The notes: generated from the letters alone by a model not told the origin. 64,000 nucleotides of DNA from an uncultured Prevotella sp. (GCA_905233165.1 CAJODL010000004.1:457436-521435); one strand, 5' to 3'; shown: positions 23,907-35,790, counted from the first letter of the stretch. Numbers and translations: made by a program.

Positions 23907-25484
23907 GTGACGAGCGAAGTCATTATTGAGGCAAAGGAGAAAGATATCTCCATAGCATTACTGGAAGATAAGAGTCTCGTAGAGTACCAAAACGTACCTC
24001 GCGGGGCATCTTTTTGTGTGGGTAATATCTACCTGGCAAAGGTCAAGAAGATAATGCCTGGACTTAATGCATGCTTTGTGGACGTTGGGTATGAACGAGA
24101 TGCTTTCCTCCATTATCTTGACCTCGGACTTCAATACGCCTCTCTGGATAAATATCTCAAACAGTTAGCAAGCGATTTCAAGAATCCTTTCCCATTCTCG
24201 AAAGCTACTCGTCTTCAGGATTTACCAAAAGAGGGTAGTGTAGCAAAAACACTTAAGCAGGGGGAGGATGTGCTTGTTCAGGTTGTCAAGGAACCAATTT
24301 CTACAAAGGGTCCCCGACTTTCTGGTGAGATATCTTTCGCGGGGCGCTTTCTTGTGTTAATACCTTTTGGCGAAAAGGTTAATGTATCGTCAAAAATAAA
24401 GAATGGTGCAGAGCGTACCCGTCTGAAGCAGATTATTCAGAAAGTCAACAAAAAGAATTTTGGTGTCATAATTCGTACTGTTGCAGAAGGACTGCGAGCA
24501 GAAGAACTTACTAACGAATATTCTGTTCTCCTTTCTCGTTGGGAGGAGACCTGCAAACGTATTCAAACTGCCCAAAAAGGTCAGAAGCGTCCGGCATTAG
24601 TGTTTGAAGAAACATCTCGTGCCGTGTCTCTTCTTCGTGACCTATTCAATTCTACCTATGAGAATATCTATGTCAATGATGATGCGGTGTTCCAAGAGGT
24701 AAAGGATTATGTGTCACTTATCGCTCCAGACAAGGTTGGGGTAGTGAAGAGATATACTGGTACGTTACCAATCTTTGACAACTTCGATGTAACAAAACAG
24801 CTGAAGTCTTCTTTTGGAACAACAGTAAACTATTCCCGTGGAGCCTATCTCATCATCGAACATACGGAAGCTATGCATGTCGTTGATGTAAATAGTGGTA
24901 ACCGCTCACGTGGTGTAGAAGGACAGGAGGCAAATGCTCTTGATGTGAACCTTGGTGCTGCTGACGAATTGGCAAGACAGTTACGACTGCGTGATATGGG
25001 TGGCATTATCGTCGTGGATTTTGTCGATATGCATCTTGCAGAAGACCGTCAGTTGCTGTATGAGCGCATGTGCAAGAATATGCAGAAGGATCGTGCTAAA
25101 CACAATATTTTGCCATTGAGCAAATTTGGCCTGATGCAAATTACACGCCAGCGTGTGCGTCCTGTAATGGATGTTGTTGTTGATGAAGAGTGTCCTGTAT
25201 GCCACGGAAAAGGTAAGATAAAAAGCAGTATTCTTTTTGTTGATACGCTAGAGAGGAAGATTGAAAGATTGGTAAATTTCGGAATCAAGCGCTTTACACT
25301 CTATGTTCATCCTTATGTATATGCCTATATAAATAAAGGTATATGGAGCATAAAGAGACAGTGGACATGGAAATATAAGTGGGCAGTAAAGGTGGTACCA
25401 TCCCAGGAACTTGCATTCCTGCAATACAGGTTTGTAGATACCCAAGGAGCAGAAATTGACATGAAAGAGTCTTTGGATTGTTAA
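23907..25484 (+). CDS. rng: Ribonuclease E/G family endoribonuclease
   Basis: Cuts single-stranded RNA in mRNA decay and rRNA maturation. At 525 aa it is an RNase G-like enzyme without the RNase E scaffold. An S1 domain starts at about residue 35 (VGNIYLAKVKKIMPGLNACFVDVG) with an insertion before its end; the catalytic region has HVVDVNSGNRSRG and the metal-binding Asp in IVVDFVDM. The zinc-link CPVCHGKG lies near 430. The start is GTG at 23907. It is co-transcribed with HU and the 29-aa protein. Confidence 0.92.
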   Translation: MTSEVIIEAKEKDISIALLEDKSLVEYQNVPRGASFCVGNIYLAKVKKIMPGLNACFVDVGYERDAFLHYLDLGLQYASLDKYLKQLASDFKNPFPFSKATRLQDLPKEGSVAKTLKQGEDVLVQVVKEPISTKGPRLSGEISFAGRFLVLIPFGEKVNVSSKIKNGAERTRLKQIIQKVNKKNFGVIIRTVAEGLRAEELTNEYSVLLSRWEETCKRIQTAQKGQKRPALVFEETSRAVSLLRDLFNSTYENIYVNDDAVFQEVKDYVSLIAPDKVGVVKRYTGTLPIFDNFDVTKQLKSSFGTTVNYSRGAYLIIEHTEAMHVVDVNSGNRSRGVEGQEANALDVNLGAADELARQLRLRDMGGIIVVDFVDMHLAEDRQLLYERMCKNMQKDRAKHNILPLSKFGLMQITRQRVRPVMDVVVDEECPVCHGKGKIKSSILFVDTLERKIERLVNFGIKRFTLYVHPYVYAYINKGIWSIKRQWTWKYKWAVKVVPSQELAFLQYRFVDTQGAEIDMKESLDC

Positions 25485-25499
25485 AAAGTGTTGATTTAT

Positions 25500-25530
25500 T
25501 TGGTAGTTTGAGAAAAATATATTACCTTTG
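25500..25530 (+). promoter_or_regulatory. tRNA-Asp promoter
   Basis: TTG at 25500-25502 and TACCTTTG at 25523-25530, spaced by 20 bases, ending about 45 bases before the tRNA. Confidence 0.7.
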
Positions 25531-25574
25531 CACCGCAATTAAGAAAAAGACTTCTAATTGCAACACATAATGAA

Positions 25575-25648
25575 GGTGCGTTAGTTCAGTTGGTTAGAAT
25601 GCCAGCCTGTCACGCTGGAGGTCACGGGTCCGAGTCCCGTACGCACCG
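25575..25648 (+). tRNA. tRNA-Asp (anticodon GTC)
   Basis: A full cloverleaf can be drawn: acceptor stem GGTGCGT/ACGCACC, D-arm GTTCAGTTGGTTAGAAT, anticodon arm CCAGC-CTGTCAC-GCTGG with anticodon GTC, and T-arm CGGGTCCGAGTCCCG. The CCA end is not encoded. It stands between rng and uvrA with its own promoter and a hairpin behind. Confidence 0.95.
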
Positions 25649-25660
25649 CAACTAAAAATT

Positions 25661-25681
25661 CCCCTCGACAATGTCGGGGGG
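25661..25681 (+). terminator. Hairpin after tRNA-Asp
   Basis: cccctcgac (25661-25669) faces gtcgggggg (25673-25681) with a three-base loop. Only a weak T-rich stretch follows, so it may process or partly terminate before uvrA. Confidence 0.55.
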
Positions 25682-25707
25682 TAATCATTTCCCCACAATC
25701 AGTTTCA

Positions 25708-28419
25708 ATGGAAAAAGATGTCATACAGATAAAAGGTGCGAGGGTTAATAACCTCAAGAATTTATCTGTAGATATTCCACGTAATCAGTTCGTTGTCATC
25801 TCTGGTGTCAGCGGTTCGGGAAAATCATCCCTTGCCTTTGATACTTTGTATGCTGAGGGACAAAGGCGTTATGTGGAAAGTCTTTCTGCTTATGCACGCC
25901 AGTTCTTGGGACGTATGAGCAAACCAGAATGTGATTATATAAAAGGTTTGCCACCAGCAATAGCAATAGAGCAGAAGGTTATTGCACGCAATCCGCGTTC
26001 TACTGTAGGTACTTCTACTGAGATATATGAATTCCTACGTCTTTTATTTGCTCGCATTGGAAAGATATATTCCCCCATTTCTGGTAATGAGGTGAAGAAA
26101 CATACTGCTGACGATGTTGTGGCAGCTATGCTGTCACATGCAGAAGGTGAGAAGTTTATGCTCCTCTCTCCACTTAAGGTAACAGAAGGGCGTACAGTGG
26201 AGGAGCAATTAGAGGCAGAACGTATGCAGGGTTTTGAGCGTACTCAGGAGGTGGATGGAAAGATATACCTTGTTGTTGACAGATTGAAAGTCAGCGATAA
26301 GAAAGAAACAATCTCACGTCTTACTGATTCTACAGAAACAGCCTTCTATGAGGGACAAGGCGAGTGTGCCCTGTATTTTCCAGATAGCAATACGATGGAA
26401 GAGTTCAGCACTCGTCTGGAGTGTGATGGCATCACTTTCGAAGAACTCTCCGATAACCTTTTCTCCTTTAATTCTCCTGTTGGTGTCTGTCCTACCTGTG
26501 AAGGATTTGGCAAGATTATGGGTATCGATGAGTCGTTAGTTATTCCAGATCCAACTCTTAGTGTCTATGATGGCTGTGTGCAATGCTGGAAAGGTGAGAA
26601 GATGGGGGAGTGGAAACGATATTTCATCCGTAGGGCAGAGATAGATAATTTCCCAATATTCACTCCTTACAAAGACCTTTCCGAAGAACATAAGGGTTGG
26701 CTGTGGCACGGATTGCCTTGTGATGCCGGATTAGATAAATATGAAGTTGCAAGCATCGACAATTTTTTCCGCATGGTGCGTGAGAATCAGTACAAGATTC
26801 AATATCGTGTGATGCTCAGCCGTTATAGGGGTAAGACACTATGTCCTGATTGCAATGGAACAAGATTGCGTAAGGAAGCAGGTTATGTAAAGATTGCAGG
26901 CAAGAATATTCAGGAGTTGGTCGATATGCCTATCATTGATTTGTATGAGTGGCTTACTTCCCTGAAACTATCTGAGCACGACAGCCAGGTGGCAGAACGC
27001 TTGCTGAAAGAAATAAACAGCCGCATACAGTTCCTTCTCGATGTGGGTCTTGGCTACCTTACCCTTAACAGACCATCCAATACGCTCTCTGGTGGTGAAA
27101 GTCAGAGGATAAATCTCACTACTTCGTTGGGTTCCTCTCTCGTGGGAAGTCTCTACATCCTTGACGAACCAAGTATTGGTATGCATTCTCGCGATACTGA
27201 CAGGCTAATCAGCGTCTTGCGAAAGCTACAGCAGATAGGCAATACTGTTGTTGTGGTAGAACATGATGAGGAGATACTTCGTGCTGCCGACTATATTATA
27301 GATATCGGTCCTGATGCAGGCACATTTGGTGGTCAGGTAGTCTTCGAAGGCACACCTGAAAAGATACAGTCTTTGGCAAAGTCAAAAACCTCTGTCAAAT
27401 CCCATACCATCAATTATCTTACAGGTAAAGATACCATTCCTGTTCCTGCTTCACGCAGACCTTGGAACAGAGTTATAAGTGTTAATGGAGCAACTCTCAA
27501 TAACCTTAAGAATATAGATGTTGATTTTCCGCTTAATGTGATGACTGTAGTCACTGGTGTCAGTGGCTCTGGAAAGTCCAGTCTTGTGCGAGGTGTGCTG
27601 TTCCCTATGGTGAGTCGTAATCCGAAGAACTATGGCGTGGAGTATGTAGAGATGGTCGATCAGAATCCTATAGGCAAAAGCACTCGTTCCAACCCTGCCA
27701 CATACATCAAGGCCTACGATGCCATTCGTCAGCTTTATGCCTCACAGCCTCTGGCAAAGCAACTTGGCATTACTCCTGCTCACTTCTCTTTTAATGCTGA
27801 AGGAGGACGATGTGAAGAGTGTAAGGGAGCAGGTGTCGTAACTGTTGAGATGCAGTTTATGGCAGACCTGCAGCTCACCTGTGATGCCTGTCACGGAAAG
27901 CGTTTCCAGCATAATGTACTTGAGGTAAGGTATAAGGAGAAGAATATCTCTGATGTACTTGATATGACGGTCGATGAAGCCCTTGTCTTCTTCAATGGTG
28001 AAAAAGCTATTACCGACAAACTGAAACCTCTTTCTGATGTCGGTTTGGGATATATACAACTGGGACAGTCATCATCCACACTGTCAGGTGGTGAGAATCA
28101 GCGTGTTAAGTTGGCTTATTATATAGGTATGGAGAATCAGGCTCCTACGATGTTTATCTTTGATGAGCCCACAACAGGTCTCCATTTTCATGATATTAAG
28201 AAACTGCTTCATGCCTTTGATGAATTGTTGAAGCGTGGGCATACAATAGTAGTTATAGAGCATAATATGGACGTCATCAAATGTGCTGACCATATTATCG
28301 ACTTAGGTCCGGAAGGTGGTGACAGAGGCGGAAAAATTATCGCCTCTGGAGTTCCAGAAGCGATAATCAATATTAGTGAAAGTATCACTGGTAAGTATCT
28401 AAAGGCTTACCTTTCGTAA
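25708..28419 (+). CDS. uvrA: Excinuclease ABC subunit A
   Basis: DNA damage sensor of nucleotide excision repair; an ABC-type ATPase that loads UvrB. Both nucleotide-binding halves are complete: Walker A GVSGSGKSS near residues 32-40 and again near 617-625, with signature sequences LSGGESQRINL and LSGGENQRVKL. Zinc modules are visible as CPTCEGFGK, CPDCNGTRL and CEECKGAG...CDACHGKR. The family landmark QRRYVESLSAYARQFL is present. At 903 aa it is slightly shorter than E. coli UvrA (940). It converges on groEL with only 32 bases between, containing ctcttacctcttac words. Confidence 0.97.
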   Translation: MEKDVIQIKGARVNNLKNLSVDIPRNQFVVISGVSGSGKSSLAFDTLYAEGQRRYVESLSAYARQFLGRMSKPECDYIKGLPPAIAIEQKVIARNPRSTVGTSTEIYEFLRLLFARIGKIYSPISGNEVKKHTADDVVAAMLSHAEGEKFMLLSPLKVTEGRTVEEQLEAERMQGFERTQEVDGKIYLVVDRLKVSDKKETISRLTDSTETAFYEGQGECALYFPDSNTMEEFSTRLECDGITFEELSDNLFSFNSPVGVCPTCEGFGKIMGIDESLVIPDPTLSVYDGCVQCWKGEKMGEWKRYFIRRAEIDNFPIFTPYKDLSEEHKGWLWHGLPCDAGLDKYEVASIDNFFRMVRENQYKIQYRVMLSRYRGKTLCPDCNGTRLRKEAGYVKIAGKNIQELVDMPIIDLYEWLTSLKLSEHDSQVAERLLKEINSRIQFLLDVGLGYLTLNRPSNTLSGGESQRINLTTSLGSSLVGSLYILDEPSIGMHSRDTDRLISVLRKLQQIGNTVVVVEHDEEILRAADYIIDIGPDAGTFGGQVVFEGTPEKIQSLAKSKTSVKSHTINYLTGKDTIPVPASRRPWNRVISVNGATLNNLKNIDVDFPLNVMTVVTGVSGSGKSSLVRGVLFPMVSRNPKNYGVEYVEMVDQNPIGKSTRSNPATYIKAYDAIRQLYASQPLAKQLGITPAHFSFNAEGGRCEECKGAGVVTVEMQFMADLQLTCDACHGKRFQHNVLEVRYKEKNISDVLDMTVDEALVFFNGEKAITDKLKPLSDVGLGYIQLGQSSSTLSGGENQRVKLAYYIGMENQAPTMFIFDEPTTGLHFHDIKKLLHAFDELLKRGHTIVVIEHNMDVIKCADHIIDLGPEGGDRGGKIIASGVPEAIINISESITGKYLKAYLS

Positions 28420-28451
28420 GGTCAAAGGTCTGACCTCTTACCTCTTACCTC

Positions 28452-30095
<1,644 letters not shown>

Positions 30096-30107
30096 TTACC
30101 TTTATTA

Positions 30108-30377
30108 TTATTTTATGATAGCCAAGACGTCAGACTGACGCATAATGAGATACTTCTCTCCGTCAAATTCCAATTCTGTGCCAGAATATTTTCCGTAGAG
30201 CACAGTGTCACCACTCTTAAGTATCATTTCCTCGTCCTTTGTTCCGTTGCCTGCAGCAACTACTTCGCCTTTCAATGGCTTTTCCTTTGCAGTATCAGGA
30301 ATAATGATACCGCCAATTTTCTCTTCTGCCGCAGCTGGCTTAATCAGCACGCGGTCTGCTAATGGTTGAATGTTCAT
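30108..30377 (-). CDS. groES: Co-chaperonin GroES
   Basis: Heptameric lid of GroEL, 89 aa. The frame extends upstream to 30437, but the true start is the ATG at 30377, giving [20 protein letters not shown]; the extra upstream residues ([11 protein letters not shown]) are not part of the family. The mobile loop ([11 protein letters not shown]) and the roof-forming GEVVAAGNG are visible. Transcribed first in the operon; candidate promoters lie at 30447-30511. Confidence 0.97.
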   Translation of the reverse strand: MNIQPLADRVLIKPAAAEEKIGGIIIPDTAKEKPLKGEVVAAGNGTKDEEMILKSGDTVLYGKYSGTELEFDGEKYLIMRQSDVLAIIK

Positions 30378-30446
30378 TGTCTTAAATCCTTTTTTAAATG
30401 AATAATTATTATTGTTGTCGTTTCTTTTAAATGTCACAAACCATTA

Positions 30447-30463
30447 TGCAAATACCGTGCCAA
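30447..30463 (-). promoter_or_regulatory. Sigma-54-like -24/-12 element upstream of groES
   Basis: Read on the minus strand, ttggcacggtatttgca matches the consensus TGGCACG-N4-TTGC(A/T) at every fixed base. The predicted start would be about 60 bases before the groES ATG. No enhancer-binding site was identified. It could be coincidental, since a housekeeping-type promoter is also present just upstream. Confidence 0.45.
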
Positions 30464-30478
30464 TTTTATTATTTGATG

Positions 30479-30511
30479 TAAAGGTATTAATGGATAGATA
30501 ATATCTACAAA
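30479..30511 (-). promoter_or_regulatory. Housekeeping-type promoter candidate for groESL
   Basis: On the minus strand TTTG (30511-30508) is followed after 21 bases by TACCTTTA (30486-30479), one base off TAnnTTTG. No CIRCE inverted repeat was seen in the leader. Confidence 0.5.
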
Positions 30512-30640
30512 CATGATTCTCGCTCGTATGAAGGGAGTGATAACGGAACAGCTTATTTGTGATAAGTGATAAGTAAAAGTTGAAACTTGAATTAACAATG
30601 TATGATGATTAGCGCTATAAAGAAAAATTCTTCTATAAAT

Positions 30641-30672
30641 TTTGTAATTTTGGAAAAAAAGTAGTAAATTTG
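30641..30672 (+). promoter_or_regulatory. Promoter of the nhaC gene
   Basis: TTTG at 30641-30644 and TAAATTTG at 30665-30672, spaced by 20 bases, 38 bases before the GTG start. Confidence 0.75.
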
Positions 30673-30710
30673 CCAGCGAAAATGTTATATAATAATTAAA
30701 AAAATCAAAG

Positions 30711-32345
30711 GTGGAGTCTTTAGAGAATATAAAGCCAGGTAAACCAAAACTTTGGACAAATTTATCGTTAGTTGTAGTGATTCTGTTCTTGGGATGGTTG
30801 AGTTATGCTGTAGGTGTTGAACACATGCCTGTAAAAAATACTTATTGGGCATTGACACCGCCTATCATAGCCATTTCTCTGTCACTGATTACGAAAGAGG
30901 TATATAGCTCGCTGTTCCTCGGAATGTTGACGGGTGCCATGCTTAATGTGGATTTTAATCCAGAGGGTGGTATCAACCAACTTTTCCAAAATGGTATAAT
31001 ATCTGTGTTGTCAGACAAGTGGAATGTTGGCATACTTGTATTTCTGGTTATCCTTGGCACTATGGTGCAAATGATGAATCGGGCGGGAGGTTCTGCGGCT
31101 TTTGGTGCATGGGCATCCAACCATATAAAAGGACGTATCGGGGCACAACTGTCAACCATGCTCCTGGGATGTCTGATATTCATTGATGACTACTTCAACT
31201 GCCTGACGGTGGGTTCTGTCATGCGTCCTGTAACTGACAAGCATAGGATAAGCCGTGCAAAGTTGGCATACCTGATAGACTCTACAGCGGCACCTATCTG
31301 CATCATTGCCCCAATATCATCGTGGGCTGCAGCAGTATCGGGATTCGTAAAAGGAGAAAACGGCATTAGCATCTTTGTGCAGTCTATCCCATTTAATTTT
31401 TATGCCCTGCTGACATTGGTAATGATAGTTCTTATTGCCATCATGAGGTTAGACTACGGTCCGATGCTATTGCATGAGAAAAATGCCAGTAATGGAGACC
31501 TCTTTACTACTGGCAAGCGTGAACTAATCAGTAAAGAGACTAATATGGATGAAAAAGCAGGAAGGGTGTCAGATCTTATTATACCTGTTGCTTTTCTCAT
31601 TGTCGGATGTGTTATCGGCATGATATATACAGGTGGTTTCTTTGAGGGCAAGAGCTTCATTGAAGCCTTTGCTGCCAGCAATGCCTCTGTTGGACTGGTA
31701 ATGGGTTCTTCCGTGGCACTAATCATTACCATTGCCTACTACATGATACGTCAGTCACTGTCGTTTGGTGAATGTATGGAATGTTTGCCGGAAGGCTTCA
31801 AGCAGATGGTTCCTGCCATGTTGATACTGACATTCGCATGGACACTGAAGAGTCAGACAGACAGTTTGGGAGCAGCAACCTATGTTGCAGGTTTGATGGA
31901 ACACTCTGCCGCAGGTCTCATGGCGTTTCTGCCTGCAATCATATTCCTTGTTGCCATAGGACTGGCATTTGCCTCAGGCACATCATGGGGTACGTTCGGA
32001 ATACTCATTCCTATTGTGGTATCTTGTTTTCAGGAGGTTGACCCTGAACTCATGATTATCTCTATCTCAGCCTGCATGGCAGGTGCTGTGTGTGGTGACC
32101 ATTGCTCGCCAATTTCTGACACTACCATTATGTCATCGGCAGGTGCCCAATGCGAACACTTAAACCACGTCACAACCCAGTTGCCTTATGCAATGACGGC
32201 AGCCTCTGTTTCCTTCTTCGCATTTCTTGTGGCAGGCTTCACAAAAAGTGCCTTGATATCCCTTGCCTTTGGAGTGGTGGCATTGTTCCTGCTGCTGCTG
32301 GTGATAAGGGCAAAGGTGAGCCGAAAGCATAACTCCTACACCTAA
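30711..32345 (+). CDS. nhaC: NhaC-family Na+/H+ antiporter
   Basis: Inner-membrane secondary transporter of about 12 membrane segments, 544 aa, expected to exchange Na+ and H+; some relatives exchange dicarboxylates such as malate and lactate. Family features seen are LTPPIIAISLSLITKEVYSS near the start, GCLIFIDDYFNCLTVGS, the conserved IDSTAAPICIIAPISSWAA, FASGTSWGTFGILIPI, and GDHCSPISDTTIMSS. The start is GTG 30711, placed just after a clear promoter. Single gene; divergent from groESL. Confidence 0.88.
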   Translation: MESLENIKPGKPKLWTNLSLVVVILFLGWLSYAVGVEHMPVKNTYWALTPPIIAISLSLITKEVYSSLFLGMLTGAMLNVDFNPEGGINQLFQNGIISVLSDKWNVGILVFLVILGTMVQMMNRAGGSAAFGAWASNHIKGRIGAQLSTMLLGCLIFIDDYFNCLTVGSVMRPVTDKHRISRAKLAYLIDSTAAPICIIAPISSWAAAVSGFVKGENGISIFVQSIPFNFYALLTLVMIVLIAIMRLDYGPMLLHEKNASNGDLFTTGKRELISKETNMDEKAGRVSDLIIPVAFLIVGCVIGMIYTGGFFEGKSFIEAFAASNASVGLVMGSSVALIITIAYYMIRQSLSFGECMECLPEGFKQMVPAMLILTFAWTLKSQTDSLGAATYVAGLMEHSAAGLMAFLPAIIFLVAIGLAFASGTSWGTFGILIPIVVSCFQEVDPELMIISISACMAGAVCGDHCSPISDTTIMSSAGAQCEHLNHVTTQLPYAMTAASVSFFAFLVAGFTKSALISLAFGVVALFLLLLVIRAKVSRKHNSYT

Positions 32346-32415
32346 AGGTATAAGCGGCATAGCCGATTACGTAATGTCTTTTCTCTTTTATGTATAACTT
32401 AACAAATTTAACATT

Positions 32416-33969
32416 ATGATTAAAGTTAAAAGTTTTCTTTGGATGATGGCTGCAGCGATAGCTGGTGGCATCACAATGGCTTCTTGTACAAGCAGTGACA
32501 GCGGTTCTGGTCCAAGTCTTCCATACAGGGACAATACTCCTGTGGACTATACTATCATGTTCTATTCTGCCGGTGGTGAGAATCTTGATAAAGAAACAGA
32601 AAATGATTTGTTAAAGGCAGCAAAGGCATTGCAGGCTGTGGACAAGCAAGTGCGCTTTATGGTGCAGTATAAATACTCTACACAAGAGGGTATCAACAAA
32701 TCATATTCTGGTGGTGATGATGTTCCATGTGGTGTTGCAGGCGGACTGTATCGCTTTGAGCTGTTGCCAAGCCATATTAGCCAACACGGTGTGCTGGACT
32801 ACTTCAAAAACGACATGTTATATGGCAATCAGCAGTCTGCTTCACAGATATATCGTGCGGATAGTATCACATCGTTCATAAACTACTGTCAGAGAAATGC
32901 TCCTGCAAAGAACTATATCCTGATGTTTAGTGATCATGGCTCAGGATATGCTGTATGGGATGACTTCCCAAAGACACGTGGTATTGTATCAGACAAGTTC
33001 CACAAGGGTACCCCTGATATCTCAGTATGTGACATCCGTACAGCTATAGAGAATTCAAACATGAAGCATGTTAAAATGATAAATTTCGATGCTTGCTTGA
33101 TGAATACTCTTGAGGTTATTTCAGAAGTTGCTGATGTAACAGATTATGTCATGGCATCTTCTCATATTTCTAACGGTGGTAATTATACAGAACTTGTGAA
33201 CTACCTGAGAGGTGTTAATGATGATGCAGCTTTTGAGAAAAACATGAGCGACTATCTGAACGGTACCATTCAGGGTATATATAATACAATTATTGAGGGT
33301 GATGAAAATTCAAAGTATGCACCAAATACGCCGAAGCGTTGTGACTGGACGCTGACAAACACCGCAAAGTTCAAGGCTGGTGTTCCTTCTGCTATGAAGG
33401 CATTTACAGACAAACTCATCAGCGAATATAACGCAGGTAATTTTACAGACCCTTCTGCACTGCAGTATGCTGCTGAAAACTGTTATCAACCTGCTGTTGG
33501 TACAAGTTTGTACGATATGGGGCAGTATGCAACTTTTTTGGTGAAAGCAAACCAAAATTTAGCTGCTGAAGCAAAAACCCTGAAGGATGCGATGGAGCAT
33601 GCACAGGTATGTCATTATTATACAAATAAGGTGAAAGAGGATCTTACCAACATGGTGTACAATAAGCTGACATATACCGTGAATCTGGGTGCAAAGGTTA
33701 CTACTCCGTCTGGAGATAGAGTCGTGCTGCGTATGACTACTCCGAATGATGATGAAGAAGTGCAATGTATCGATAGTAATGGTTTTTCGTTTTATTTCGA
33801 TGTAAATACTGAAACATGGAGAGAAGGTCCTGCAAATGAAAAAATAGAAAATGCTTCTTGGGATAACACTTATAGGACAACACTCTTTGACAAGGCAACA
33901 GGATGGTCAAAGTGGATTGAAAAAAATCCTTACTTCCCATCTATGAACCCACCGTTTACGTGTCAGTAA
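32416..33969 (+). CDS. C11 (clostripain) family cysteine protease lipoprotein
   Basis: Lipoprotein signal with lipobox MASC (Cys24), then a peptidase C11 domain. The catalytic His is in FSDHGSGYAVW (about residue 175) and the catalytic Cys in NFDACLMNTLE (about 226), the order and spacing of clostripain-like caspase-fold enzymes, which usually cut after Arg or Lys. A C-terminal beta domain (about 400-517) is less conserved. Single-gene unit bounded by a strong terminator. Activity is inferred from the conserved dyad; related gut enzymes self-activate by internal cleavage. Confidence 0.88.
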   Translation: MIKVKSFLWMMAAAIAGGITMASCTSSDSGSGPSLPYRDNTPVDYTIMFYSAGGENLDKETENDLLKAAKALQAVDKQVRFMVQYKYSTQEGINKSYSGGDDVPCGVAGGLYRFELLPSHISQHGVLDYFKNDMLYGNQQSASQIYRADSITSFINYCQRNAPAKNYILMFSDHGSGYAVWDDFPKTRGIVSDKFHKGTPDISVCDIRTAIENSNMKHVKMINFDACLMNTLEVISEVADVTDYVMASSHISNGGNYTELVNYLRGVNDDAAFEKNMSDYLNGTIQGIYNTIIEGDENSKYAPNTPKRCDWTLTNTAKFKAGVPSAMKAFTDKLISEYNAGNFTDPSALQYAAENCYQPAVGTSLYDMGQYATFLVKANQNLAAEAKTLKDAMEHAQVCHYYTNKVKEDLTNMVYNKLTYTVNLGAKVTTPSGDRVVLRMTTPNDDEEVQCIDSNGFSFYFDVNTETWREGPANEKIENASWDNTYRTTLFDKATGWSKWIEKNPYFPSMNPPFTCQ

Positions 33970-34000
33970 GTAATAAAAAGACGAATAATTAACGATAATA

Positions 34001-34036
34001 AGCGTAGCGTGCTGTCTGGCATGCTACGCTTTTTTT
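34001..34036 (+). terminator. Rho-independent terminator
   Basis: A 12-bp stem with one G-T pair (agcgtagcgtgc and gcatgctacgct), a six-base loop and seven T. Confidence 0.93.
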
Positions 34037-34090
34037 CTTAAAAATAATTAAACAAAAGGAGCGTTTTAGTTTTCTCTCAATATTAATTAT

Positions 34091-34098
34091 TATCTTTG
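34091..34098 (+). promoter_or_regulatory. -7 element of fhs
   Basis: TATCTTTG, followed by CA, 24 bases before the ATG at 34123. The -33 region (tttt) is weak. Confidence 0.55.
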
Positions 34099-34122
34099 CA
34101 CACAAATATTAACCAAACATAG

Positions 34123-35790
34123 ATGAAAACAGACATTGAAATAGCCCACGAAACCAAATTGTTACCTATACAAGAGGTGGCAAAGAAGGCAGGCATTGCC
34201 GAAGAAGTACTTGAGCCGTATGGCAAATACATAGCAAAGATACCATATACCTGCATTGATGACAAAAAGGTTGCAGAGAGTAACCTGATTCTTGTCACCG
34301 CCATTACTCCTACCAAAGCCGGCATTGGTAAGACTACTGTCAGCATTGGTTTGTCATTAGGCCTTAATAAAATAGGTAAGAAGGCTGTCATAGCCCTTCG
34401 TGAACCCTCCTTGGGTCCTTGCTTCGGCATGAAGGGTGGTGCTGCCGGTGGTGGCTATGCACAGGTGTTGCCGATGGAGAGGATAAACCTGCATTTCACG
34501 GGTGACTTCCACGCCATAACATCGGCACACAACATGATATCAGCATTGCTGGACAATTATATCTACCAGCATCAGGCAGACGGCTTCAGCCTCAGGACTG
34601 TATTGTGGAAGAGGGTGATGGACGTTAATGACCGTAACCTTAGAAATATTGTTACAGGACTTGGTGGCAGAACTGATGGCATCACTATGGAGAGCGGCTT
34701 TGACATTACTCCGGCATCAGAGATAATGGCAATACTTTGTCTGGCGAAGGATATTGACGACCTATACCATCGTATAGACAATATTTTGCTCGGCATCAAA
34801 CATGATGGCACAGCCTTCACCGTGAAGGAGTTGGGTATTACAGGTAGTATCGTAGCCCTACTGATGGATGCCCTGAATCCGAACCTTGTGCAGACAACAG
34901 AGAATACTCCAGCCTTCGTGCATGGTGGTCCATTTGCAAACATTGCACATGGATGTAATACGGTGATTGCTACCAGAACAGCAATGACCTATGGTGAATA
35001 TGTTATTACTGAGGCAGGCTTCGGTGCCGACCTCGGAGCAGAGAAATTCTTTGACATAAAATGTCGTATGGCAGGACTGCAGCCAAAGTTGACTGTAGTG
35101 GTTGCTACGACACAGGCACTTAAACTTCATGGCGGAATTAACGTCAATGATATAAAGGCACCCAACAAAGAAGGTCTGCAAAAAGGCTTCGAGAACCTTG
35201 ACAAGCATGTGCGCAATATACAGTCGTTCGGACAGACTGTTGTGGTTTGCTTCAACCGCTATGCCTTCGATACGGAGGAGGAGATGGAGATGATTCGCCA
35301 GCATTGTGAGGAATTGGGTGTTGCCTTCGCAGAGAACAATGCCTTCGCCGAAGGCGGCAAGGGGGCTGAGAACCTGGCAAGGGTCGTAGTGGAGCAGATA
35401 GAGAAGAATCCTTCAAAGCCACTGAGATATCAGTATGAAGAGGAGGATGATGTAAAGACGAAAGTAGAAAAGATTGCTACGCAGATATATGGTGCTATGA
35501 AAGTGACTTACCTTCCACTGGCATTCAAGAAACTGAAGATGATAGAGTCCCTGGGATATTCAAATTTGGCTGTATGTATTGCCAAGACACAGTACTCCTT
35601 CTCTGACGACCCAAAGAAACTGGGTGTACCAAAGGATTTCGTCTTCACAATCCGCGACTTTGTAATCAGCGCTGGTGCGGGTATGATAGTGGCAATAGCA
35701 GGCAATATAATGAGAATGCCAGGACTGCCGGAATCACCGCAGGCGGAACGCATAAACGTAGTAAATGGAGAAATAGTAGGATTGAGTTAG
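34123..35790 (+). CDS. fhs: Formate-tetrahydrofolate ligase
   Basis: Makes 10-formyltetrahydrofolate from formate, tetrahydrofolate and ATP, feeding purine and formyl-Met synthesis. 555 aa, normal length. The nucleotide loop [16 protein letters not shown] is at about residues 63-78, and the family signatures [20 protein letters not shown] and [15 protein letters not shown] are intact, as is the C-terminal [10 protein letters not shown](N)V-type end. The loop has Ile where most members have Glu (GEGKTT), which is unusual. Single-gene unit with its own promoter; the purine gene purL lies 2 kb away on the other strand. Confidence 0.97.
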   Translation: MKTDIEIAHETKLLPIQEVAKKAGIAEEVLEPYGKYIAKIPYTCIDDKKVAESNLILVTAITPTKAGIGKTTVSIGLSLGLNKIGKKAVIALREPSLGPCFGMKGGAAGGGYAQVLPMERINLHFTGDFHAITSAHNMISALLDNYIYQHQADGFSLRTVLWKRVMDVNDRNLRNIVTGLGGRTDGITMESGFDITPASEIMAILCLAKDIDDLYHRIDNILLGIKHDGTAFTVKELGITGSIVALLMDALNPNLVQTTENTPAFVHGGPFANIAHGCNTVIATRTAMTYGEYVITEAGFGADLGAEKFFDIKCRMAGLQPKLTVVVATTQALKLHGGINVNDIKAPNKEGLQKGFENLDKHVRNIQSFGQTVVVCFNRYAFDTEEEMEMIRQHCEELGVAFAENNAFAEGGKGAENLARVVVEQIEKNPSKPLRYQYEEEDDVKTKVEKIATQIYGAMKVTYLPLAFKKLKMIESLGYSNLAVCIAKTQYSFSDDPKKLGVPKDFVFTIRDFVISAGAGMIVAIAGNIMRMPGLPESPQAERINVVNGEIVGLS

